Assembly: GCF_026914185.1 (NCBI RefSeq)
Contig: NC_070563.1
Location: forward strand, 2,170,001-2,234,000
Length of the DNA stretch: 64,000 bases
Reading direction: 5' to 3'
Source: Puccinia triticina
Taxonomy: Eukaryota; Basidiomycota; Pucciniomycetes; Pucciniales; Pucciniaceae
Positions within the stretch are counted from its first letter, which is position 1, and each line of letters opens with the position of its first letter. The translations under genes were made by a program, and so were the position numbers. The notes beneath the pieces are model-generated. The model saw only the letters and a program-made list of their open reading frames with translations. It was not told where the DNA came from and did not search any database. Below, one piece after another: positions 55,973 to 64,000 of this stretch.

Positions 55973-57009
55973 TGTGGAACTACTCTTGGGATGAATAGAG
56001 CTAGAGAGGGAATGGTGCTTTAATGGGCTGCCTCTCTGGGAACAAGAAAAAGATATAAGAGTGTGGACTCTTATGGAAAGGTGTGGCTATAGAGGATTCT
56101 TGAGGTATGTCTAAGGGTTTACTTTCTATTAATCTAATAGCAAGTTAAAGGTAATTTAAAGTCTGTCCAACCTGATATATTTGGCATAGACTTATCAAGC
56201 TTGTCCACTCTGATTTAATGGCATAAGCTAGGCTAGTGAATGGTGACCAGTGATCTGGATTGCTGGGACAGGATCTGATGGGGAACAAATGAAGAGGAAA
56301 ACAACCCAGTTTATATACACAAGAAAGAGGAGCCATGAGGAAACAAGGATAACCTGAAGGGAAGCATAGAACATTCTACTTCTATAGGATGAAACAGCCA
56401 TGTGGTCAGAGTAGTGGGTCAAGGAGTCACATGATGGTGTAATAGTGGGTGGGGATGATGCCATCTTCTGGGGGCTATGGTGCAATCTTCCTAGTTGGAG
56501 GAGGGGATGTGTGAGACATAACAGGGGTAGAATATTCTATGATCTAAGATAGGAGGATTTAGGTGTTTCAGGAAGTGTTTCAGGAAGAAGTAATCTAAAG
56601 ATCTAAGATAGGGGGAGTCAGGTGTTTCATGAAGTGTTTCAGGAAGTAATAATCTAGGTGGGGTTTGGGGCTATGTCTAGTAGAATGTGTATCATGTTGG
56701 GTTTGGAGGGTGAAGGGTTCCAAGGTTGCTTATACATCTTTGAGCACATGGTTCTAAGGAAACACTAGAAGAAGAGGGTAACATGTGATCTGGGTAGATG
56801 TTTGAGACTAGGGAGAGGGTTTATCCAAGAGAGGGGGAGTGTGGGAATAGGAAATACTATTATCCAGGGTATGACCATTGAGTGGGGATGTTGAGGGCCT
56901 TGGGCTTTGCTGACAAGGGGCCAGAGGTATGGGATTTAGTCTTGAGGTGTGACAGCCTTGTGATTGATGGTTTCTGGTTTTCTGGGTAGATCAGGATTGG
57001 CTTACCACA
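55973..57009 (-). mobile_element. Solo LTR of the gag-only family, mosaic
   Basis: 1037 bp, TGTGG...CCACA, target duplication ACGT at 55969-55972 and 57010-57013. Both outer parts match LTR copy 2, but about 56105-56275 match LTR copy 1 instead (for example TATATTTGGCATAGACTTAT). Confidence 0.85.
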
Positions 57010-58104
57010 ACGTGTGTTGGGGCTCTGGATGGCGGATCTTCTGGGGCCTTGGTGGCAGACTTGTGCTTTGACAGGCGATTGGATGCCTGAGCAGCTAACA
57101 CGGCCAGGGAGTAAACCACTTCCTTCTCCGAGACAAACTGATCAGTTCTGGGCAGGTGATTCTGATCAACCCCCTGTGCGCCATGCATTATTGACATGGC
57201 CCAAGTCTTATATCCATCAGCCGTGACGCCAAAAGATCTTGCGGGGTCAGCTGGGTCCTTGATGCACATAGACTCTTGATTCCCACTGTAAAGTTGATGG
57301 TGATAGTTGTAGAGCTCTTGGGTGATCCTCATCCCTTCCTGAGCATCAACATCTGCATGGGGCTGACCAACAAAAAACATTAGCCCCACTCCAATTGAAG
57401 AAAGATGGCACCTTGTCCGCGACGTACATTGCGGGCAACCCGGACACTGGCCCTTTCAAGGGCCAATTGATTGTTGTTGGACCCATAGGCTATCACCAGG
57501 GCATCGGACTGAGTGCGCTCCTGCCCAGGATGACAAACACCATTCAATAGTTGAGGGAGGGAGCAGAACATACTCAGACAACCGCAGAACTCACATTTTC
57601 CCGGTCTTTGCCTGTTTGGCGGGGGTCAGCCATGATCACCTTGGAGTTGGGCCTCGACAGGATTGCGTCCACAGATGGATTGAAACCAGCGTCCGACGCA
57701 ATGACGGTGTTCCTTCCAACACCAAACACGGGATGCTTCTTCACAGCTCCCTGCCACTTGATGAGCCCATTGGCTTCCATTAAGTCAATGTGCGTCCCAA
57801 GGTGCATCTTTGTCTTGCCCAGGGCCGCCGCAAGGTCCAAAAAAAACTTCGCCTAGGTGAACCGCTGCACAAACAACGACAAGAGCGCGGTGCCTTTTGG
57901 GGTGACCTTCTCCCAGTTTTTTTGAACCTCTGCAAGGGCTTGCTTTTTATGGACAATCACGTTAGGATTGGCCATGGCCAGCTGGCCCGCGACTGTTTGC
58001 TAAAATATGCAATGCTTGGTGTGTATGTTTTGTGGTTGTGGGGGCGCCAGTAGCATGGATGGAGTGGTTGCCTTGGGTCGGCAAAACTTTGTAGAATAGC
58101 TTAC

Positions 58105-60248
58105 AGGGACATTCCTATTACAAAGTGTGCGTGGCACACTCCTATTACGGAGTGTGCTTGGCACACGGGCTGGCATGGAAATTGTTAGCCTTGAAGGGAA
58201 AAGCCTTGTCCCACCCTTCCCATATCTGTATTTTTTTCATTTCAAATTTTGGATACCATCATGACCCAGCCCATTGAACCCTCCCCTGCCTTGGAGACAC
58301 ACATGGCCTGGGATTGGAAAACTTTTTTGTTCAATACAGTTTATCCCAAAGCACACACCATAATAGGAGTGTGCTTGAAACACTCCTATTACGGAGTGTG
58401 CTTGGCACACTCCTATTACGGAGTGTGCTTGGCACACTCCTATTGCAGAGTGTGCTTGGCACACTGCTATTACGGAGTGTGCTTGGCACACTCCTATTGC
58501 GGAGTGTGCTTGGCACACTCCTATTACGGAGTGTGCTTGGCACACGGGCTGCCATGGAAATTGTTAGCCTTGTCCCACCCTTCCCATATCTGTATTTTTT
58601 CATTTCAAATTTCAGATACCATCATGACCCACCAAGCACACTTTGTAATAGGAGTGTGCCAAGCACACTCCGTAATAGGAGTGTGCCAAGCACACTCCGT
58701 AATAGGAGTGTGCCAAGCACACTCTGTAATAAGAGTGTGCCAAGCACACTCCGCAATAGGAGTGTGCCAAGCACACTCCGCAATAGGAGTGTGCCAAGCA
58801 CACTCTGCAATAGGAGTGTGCCAAGCACACTCCGTAATAGGAGTGTGCCAAGCACACTCCGCAATAGGAGTGTGCCAAGCACACTCCGCAATAGGAGTGT
58901 GCCAAGCACACTCCGCAATGGGAGTGTGCCAAGCACACTCCGCAATAGGAGTGTGCCAAGCACACTCCGCAATAGGAGTGTGCCAAGCACACTCCGCAAT
59001 AGGAGTGTGCCAAGCACACTCCGCAATAGGAGTGTGCCAAGCACACTCCGCAATAGGAGTGTGCCAAGCACACTCCGCAATAGGAGTGTGCCAAGCACAC
59101 TCCGCAATAGGAGTGTGCCAAGCACACTCCGCAATAGGAGTGTTCCAAGCACACTCCGCAATAGGAGTGTGCCAAGCACACTCCGTAATAGGAGTGTGCC
59201 AAGCACACTCCGTAATAGGAGTGTGCCAAGCACACTCCGTAATAGGAGTGTGCCAAGCACACTCCGTAATAGGAGTGTGCCAAGCACACTCCGTAATAGG
59301 AGTGTGCCAAGCACACTCCGTAATAGGAGTGTGCCAAGCACACTCCGTAATAGGAGTGTGCCAAGCACACTCCGTAATAGGAGTGTGCCAAGCACACTCC
59401 GTAATAGGAGTGTGCCAAGCACACTCCGTAATAGGAGTGTGCCAAGCACACTCCGTAATAGGAGTGTGCCAAGCACACTCCGTAATAGGAGTGTGCCAAG
59501 CACACTCCGTAATAGGAGTGTGCCAAGCACACTCCGTAATAGGAGTGTGCCAAGCACACTCCGTAATAGGAGTGTGCCAAGCACACTCCGTAATAGGAGT
59601 GTGCCAAGCACACTCCGTAATAGGAGTGTGCCAAGCACACTCCGTAATAGGAGTGTGCCAAGCACACTCCGTAATAGGAGTGTGCCAAGCACACTCCGTA
59701 ATAGGAGTGTGCCAAGCACACTCCGTAATAGGAGTGTGCCAAGCACACTCCGTAATAGGAGTGTGCCAAGCACACTCCGTAATAGGAGTGTGCCAAGCAC
59801 ACTCCGTAATAGGAGTGTGCCAAGCACACTCCGTAATAGGAGTGTGCCAAGCACACTCCGTAATAGGAGTGTGCCAAGCATACTCCGTAATAGGAGTGTG
59901 CCAAGCACACTCCGTAATAGGAGTGTGCCAAGCATACTCCGTAATAGGAGTGTGCCAAGCACACTCCGTAATAGGAGTGTGCCAAGCACACTCCGTAATA
60001 GGAGTGTACCAAGCACACTCCGTAATAGGAGTGTGTCAAGCACACTCCTATTATGGTGTGTGCTTTGGGATATACTGTATTGAACAAAAAAGTTTTCCAA
60101 TCCCAGGCCATGTGTGTCTCCAAGGCAGGGAAGGGTTCAATGGGCTGGGTCATGATGGTATCTGAAATTTGAAATGAAAAGAATACAGATATGGGAAGGG
60201 TGGGACAAGGCTTTTCCCTTCAAGGCTAACAATTTTCATGGCAGCCCA
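58105..60248. repeat. Foldback carrying a 27-bp hairpin minisatellite
   Basis: The arms (58168-58360 and 60052-60248) are inverted copies containing GGGCTGGCATGGAAATT, CATGACCCAGCCCATTG and GCCTGGGATTGGAAAAC. Between them the 27-bp unit AGTGTGCCAAGCACACT plus CCGTAATAGG is repeated about 50 times head to tail (58636-60050); shorter inverted-orientation blocks lie at 58105-58167 and 58360-58545. Each unit is itself a hairpin (7-bp stem, CAA loop). The first third of the array has mostly CCGCAATAGG, the rest CCGTAATAGG. Open frames of up to 638 codons on both strands exist only because 27 is a multiple of three. Confidence 0.85.
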
Positions 60249-60676
60249 GTGTAAGGTTCTGTCTGTCGGGGCAAGGAGGCGGTCCGGCGAGTCCGGTGGC
60301 TGGGAGGGCCCAAGGTAGGACTCCTGTGTCCCACCCGGGACGTTTGCAAACGGCAGCGGCTCCAAGGTGCCAAGGGTGAGCGTAAAACAAGTGGTTGCAG
60401 GAGTTTGGTCCTGAATGATCTGATCGCACGGGAGAATGGTCAGCCAGAAGCGGAACAATGCGGGGTGTGTTGTGCGGGTAGTTCAACAGATTTGACACTT
60501 GTATCAAGTAGAGAGAGAAAAGAACTCAATAATGCATCCACACGATTCTGTGAGAGGTGTTGCAGTCAAGTACTCTAGTGGTGTCACAACAGGGCGCAGT
60601 AGGGGAAACAATGCACCAGTTTCTCAAATGACGGGTGTAAAAGGGAAAATAATTCAGAAGTGGAGTTGAGGGGCTT
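60249..60676. other. No gene recognised
   Basis: GC-richer sequence open in two minus frames (60458-60150, 60507-60226) without recognisable motifs. Confidence 0.35.
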
Positions 60677-60870
60677 GTGCTGGTCTGGAAAGTGGGCCGG
60701 GCAAAGGATGGAGGGGGTAGGGAGGTCAGATATGGAAATTGGGGGGGGGGGGGGGGGGGGGGGGAGGGGGCGAGGGGATGGAACTGCCTGCTCACCAACA
60801 GAAAAATTGCTTGGCGGGATGGTCTCGTGATGGTCTGGATGATGGTGTGGTGTTCCCACTGGTACAGGTG
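60677..60870. repeat. Inverse partial copy of the C-rich element at 24182-24335
   Basis: G-run (60740-60765) and flanks match the earlier element inverted (GGAAAGTGGGCCGGGCAAAG region). No inverted end was found here. Confidence 0.55.
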
Positions 60871-61834
60871 GTAGAGTTCAGTAATCACAAGCGGAGCCAG
60901 CGGATTCAGTGGAAGATGATTCAGGATCAAGATTCAACACGGCAGAGTAGGATATTCATGGTTCTGCCTCTGCTTCCATCTCTGCCTGCACTCCAACGGA
61001 GGTCCCTCAAGCAGCTGTTGGATTTTGGAGCTATATTGGCCTACATTCTTTTTTGCTCTTGCCTTCTTGTTTCTCTGACTCTCATTGTTGATTGTACTGT
61101 GGCTTTCTTTTCTCTACTATCCTTTCCCACCCTTTTTGTCCTGTTTCATGTTGTTGATCTCTTTAGTTTGTTGTTTCAGAGCGTCTAGCGCTTTGTAGTT
61201 GTTTTTGTGCGGTTGCGGATGTGTGTCGGACACAAGGGTTTGGCGCATAGCAATCTTTGCTGGAGTCAAAGTTGGGATTGATGAAGACCTTTTGTCCCCC
61301 ATGCAATTCCATCCTGATCCAAGGGGAAGACCATCAATTTCCAAGCATCTGGTTTCAGCCACATGTTTGTACTGTTTCAGCCTCTCCCTTTTCCTTGTCT
61401 TTACCCCTTATTAAATCATTCCCTTGGTACAAGCCACAGCCCTTTCTAATGACATCGTGTATACGCCTTGGCATTATACAACCCCCCATATGAGCTGTAT
61501 TTCCCCTTGTTGGTATTTCTTATTTCCTTCTTGTTTCTGCATCTGCCACCTTGGAAGTTTCATTGTCTCTCCACCTCCTTGATTTTTTCCAGGGCTCAGT
61601 TTCATATGAAGCAGGTGATGGCAAATTTTCCTTGCCCATGCCAACACCTCAGGAGAACTCTATCCCAGTCAGCAAGGTCAATGGCATATCAACAAACAAC
61701 CCTTTGGCGGCCCTTCCTCATCCTAATCCCTGGTGTGAGGATTTTTTATTTGTGCCAAATGAGAATCTCAAGTGGCCTCATTGGCCTTTTGTGCAAGACA
61801 AGAGTGAGTTTCATTGATAGATCAGATTATATTA
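60871..61834. other. No gene recognised
   Basis: Several open plus frames of 80-150 codons (60739-61188, 61468-61917), Leu/Ser/Phe-rich, without motifs. Some of this may be degraded retrotransposon sequence continuing from the copia relic. Confidence 0.3.
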
Positions 61835-62400
61835 CAAGCTGGACAAGTCCTGATCCACTTTTTGCATTGGAAGAAAGTCAATCCCAGGTGGAGGTAAAAG
61901 AGTTACCTTGTCCTTGAGAGAGGAATGTGCTTTGAACATCAAGTTGATGTATTGCAAGGTTGTTGTCCACCGCAAAAGAAATGAAAAGGCAAAGCACACA
62001 TGGGCAGCCATTTGGGGCAAATCACAATTCAAAATCAACTCCATGATTTTGCCAAAAACCCTGCGCACAAATGTGTGCCTTGAACTCCTTGACCTGATTG
62101 TCAGGGTCAAGCTTCTTACAAAACACCCATGTTGCCGGGATGGGTGCATCAGCGGGCTCTTGAGTTTGCTGCAGCCAGACCTCATGCTGAATCATTTTAG
62201 TGGCCTCCTTCCAATGCAATGATTCATTTGAATGCATGGCCTGCTTGTGATTGGCCGGGTCAGTCAAAGCGGTAGTGTGATATAGTTGCCAACAACTGTA
62301 GTTGCGGATTTTGGCTGGGTCAATGTTGCTGGTGATTTGCGTGGGGTGTGTTGGGCTAATGATCTTGATGATCCTGGTCGGACGCGGCTCCAGGAGGGAA
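61835..62400 (-). pseudogene. Ty1/copia reverse-transcriptase relic
   Basis: Minus-strand reading shows the linker before copia RT (ISPTHPTQITSNIDPAKI), then HWKEATKMIQHEVWLQQTQE, TWVFCKKLDPDNQ and FKAHICAQGFWQNHGVDFEL. In another frame it continues with FLLRWTTTLQYINLMFKAHS and LLPPPGIDF. These match the order of the copia RT start (W.EA...E, WVFK.K.D..G, K.R.VA.GF.Q..G.D), but the YVDD region is missing and at least one frameshift is present. Confidence 0.75.
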
Positions 62401-63330
62401 TCTTCTAGGTGCCTGCTTTATCACTAAGCTACAGTGCAAAGCCTGAGTTGCCAGATTCATAATCTATAAACATAAGGCATTGACCTGTGGGCTCCTGATG
62501 ATCTTACAGGCAACCCATGCTACCTACCTGGTCCTTGCAGTAATAGCAAGGGCTTATTTAGGAACACCAGGTAGGTCTTGTTCTGTTGAAAGATTGTTCT
62601 CTGTGGCTGCAGACGTGTGTGGCTCCAAATGTGGTGGTTTGTTCCCTTAAAATCCTTCAGCAGCCTTATGGCTTTGTGAAGATTTTCCCCTCTCAGGGGA
62701 CTTTGCTCAGGCCGGAAAGGCTTTGGGTGCTCTGATCCCCAAGCCCACAAAATAGATAGATTTTTATCCCTACTGAGTAGTGGTACTGGCCACATCTGGC
62801 CAGTATAGTATTGAGATTTTTTTATTTCTTGCTTCATTTGCATATAGTATTTTCAAAAAAAGAAGAAAAAAAACCTCATGTAATTGGATATAGTATTAAA
62901 AATTCATTACGTAAAATGGAAATAACAGTACTGTTATTGGACCAAAAAAAAAATACAATAACTATACTATACCAATATCTGTATATTAAAGGCCCATTGT
63001 TGCCAGTAGCACTAGTATAAATTTTCACCCATAAATTGTCACCCAAACTAGGTCTGACAGGGATACCGCTGTAAACCCCCCGCGCCTTGGACGCTATGGA
63101 GTTCACAAACATGTCACCAGAACAACAACAGTTCCTTATAGTCCCGCAGTCACCGCCCCTCCTAGCTCAGCAGAGACCCAACCCCTGACTGACTGTCTCT
63201 CTGAGCTAGGTAAGTTTCTCTTGTTTCCATTCTCCTCTTCCCTTCCCTTAAGATCAATTGTATATAGCAGAGACGCGACCCCTGACTGACTGTCTCTCTG
63301 AGCTAGTCCCCCATTTGCAATCAAGCCCGA
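62401..63330. repeat. AT-rich region, possible LTR, with a duplicated 37-bp block
   Basis: CCCCTGACTGACTGTCTCTCTGAGCTAG-type blocks occur at 63168-63206 and 63267-63306. With the primer-binding site that follows, this may be the 3' part of an LTR. Its 5' border was not identified and no gene is seen. Confidence 0.4.
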
Positions 63331-63332
63331 CG

Positions 63333-63345
63333 TTGGTATCAGAAA
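63333..63345 (+). promoter_or_regulatory. Possible retrotransposon primer-binding site (initiator Met tRNA type)
   Basis: TGGTATCAGAAAC resembles the common TGGTATCAGAGC primer-binding site. Its position upstream of a gag-like start supports the reading. Confidence 0.5.
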
Positions 63346-63647
63346 CTAAGGAGATCGGTGTCTCCCCTGTGCCAACGCCATAGCTCAGTGAAGAGCTCCA
63401 GCTCTTACACTTTTTTTTTCTGATTCCGACGATGGCAATCAAAAGAATTTTTTTTTCCGAACTTGATTGCAGCAAACCAACTTGACTGAAGCTTGGATCT
63501 GACTATTCCGCTGCGTGGACTTATCTTACAAACTCACGGACTATCCGAACTTAACCTGCCAACTTGACGGACTCTTGGACTCTATTACTTGGACTACCCT
63601 TACTTCTTCCTAACTTCCTTGCCCACCCAACCTCTTTCTCTTTGTTG

Positions 63648-63905
63648 ATGTCAACCCGGCAAACGACCTCCTCCGACCAACTCTTCCCTTTCACTGACCC
63701 TGAAGAAATTCTACGCCGCGCGCGAGCGGAACAACAACGATTGCAACAGGCTGCCCTAACGGCCCGAAGGACCAAGACCACACCGACATCATACCTTCCG
63801 GACCCAACTGAACTGTCTGAGACCCTTCCAAACCCCCCCCCCTCTCGTTGTTGGCTCGGCTCTAGCTTCTCTTCCATCCCCTCTCCAAGACTCTCTACTT
63901 ACTAG
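63648..63905 (+). CDS. LTR retrotransposon gag, 5' end (gypsy-like), cut or frameshifted
   Basis: The ATG follows a pyrimidine-rich leader. The product starts MSTRQTTSSDQLFPFTDPEE, then ILRRARAEQQRLQQAAL, a short charged N-terminus I associate with gag proteins of rust gypsy elements. The frame passes a run of ten C (about 63833-63842) and stops at about 63905. Sequence beyond stays Pro/Ser/Leu-rich, so the run may contain an indel and the true gag may continue past the window end. Confidence 0.5.
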   Translation: MSTRQTTSSDQLFPFTDPEEILRRARAEQQRLQQAALTARRTKTTPTSYLPDPTELSETLPNPPPSRCWLGSSFSSIPSPRLSTY

Positions 63906-64000
63906 GACCCACATTGAAGCCTCTGAGCCAACACCCCTGACAATCTCCCCGTCCAAACATCCTCTTCCACCCAAATCCCACCCTCTTCCACCCAAAGCCC

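Larger units (their letters stand above)
44907..57975 (-). pseudogene. Rust-type gene with SAM-like C-terminus, cut apart by transposons
   Basis: Coding pieces lie in order on the minus strand: 57975-57595 (starts MANPNVIVHKKQAL), 57520-57428, 57362-57010, 55972 to about 55397, 54710-54582, 48504-48437, 46893-46786 and 44923-44907. The gaps are two normal introns and insertions whose target duplications allow exact removal. Reading across the solo LTR is in frame (APTHV then QSTPAVDK). Across the LTR element and the AGCG-word MITE it continues TIEGFLDLLCFNKGDVITRG then LLAMSHICQWEFF. Across the CACCA element it ends FGFPYPIVCQ-stop. An in-frame TAG at 57853-57855 (CAG expected) and an unresolved frame change near 55400 show it is dead. 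Function unknown; its end resembles the cargo gene at 7135-8783. Confidence 0.7.

Noticed and set aside
58636..60050. CRISPR-like regular array
   Set aside because: There are no distinct spacers; the whole 27-bp unit repeats head to tail. The context is a eukaryotic foldback element.
58249..60165. Long open frames on both strands (up to 638, 589, 513 and 492 codons) through the 27-bp array
   Set aside because: The unit length is a multiple of three and contains no stop in most frames, so long frames appear in every direction. No unique coding sequence surrounds them.
62395..62470. Possible tRNA on the minus strand (TGTAGCTTAGTGATAAAGC)
   Set aside because: The A-box-like part is too close to any B-box-like part, and the sequence runs into the copia relic.
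63374..63440. tRNA-like stretch (TAGCTCAGTGAAGAGC with GCCAT/ATGGC ends)
   Set aside because: No proper anticodon or T arm and an internal run of T; it lies in a retrotransposon leader next to a primer-binding site.

Overview
The window looks like nuclear DNA from a basidiomycete, most probably a rust fungus (Pucciniales, Puccinia-like). Host genes carry many short GT-AG introns (about 60-110 bp), and most of the window is nested, AT-rich transposable elements with short lineage-specific genes. All calls come from reading the sequence; no database search was run.

Layout. 1-4.4 kb: two conserved genes head to head, the splicing factor ISY1 (minus, cut by the window edge) and a twelve-exon NADP isocitrate dehydrogenase (plus). 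4.7-17.6 kb: two foldback palindromes, each split by a TA-flanked Tc1/mariner-type element. The second element (6479-17345) carries an intact DD34E transposase and a convergent cargo gene. It is itself split by a gag-only LTR element (10563-16938), which holds a decayed hAT transposon and a hAT MITE. 18.2-19.0 kb: a MULE-type MITE with a 9-bp target duplication. 19.5-23.0 kb: a seven-exon, four-BRCT Dpb11/Rad4/TopBP1-type gene. 23-33 kb: nested MITEs, LTR fragments and pieces of a transposon-associated protein. 33-40 kb: decayed gene fragments, including a thiolase pseudogene (about 35.7-36.7 kb), and one small intact-looking gene. 40-44.7 kb: LTRs and foldback repeats. 44.9-58.0 kb: one rust-type gene on the minus strand cut apart by nested insertions, nearly all with readable target duplications. 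58.1-60.25 kb: a foldback carrying about 50 copies of a 27-bp hairpin unit. 61.8 kb to the end: a Ty1/copia reverse-transcriptase relic and the 5' end of another LTR retrotransposon.

Main themes. (1) A hAT-type MITE family (five copies here) has a body almost entirely made of the self-complementary word AGCGTAGCG and its variants, 8-bp target duplications, and ends of the form CAA..TG / CA..TT. (2) A gag-only LTR family has 4-bp target duplications that all read NCGN (ACGG, GCGT, ACGT). (3) The order of insertion can be worked out from the sequence, and one palindrome arm preserves an unoccupied copy of the Tc1 insertion site. (4) The Tc1 cargo gene and the shattered 45-58 kb gene end in a similar SAM-like domain.
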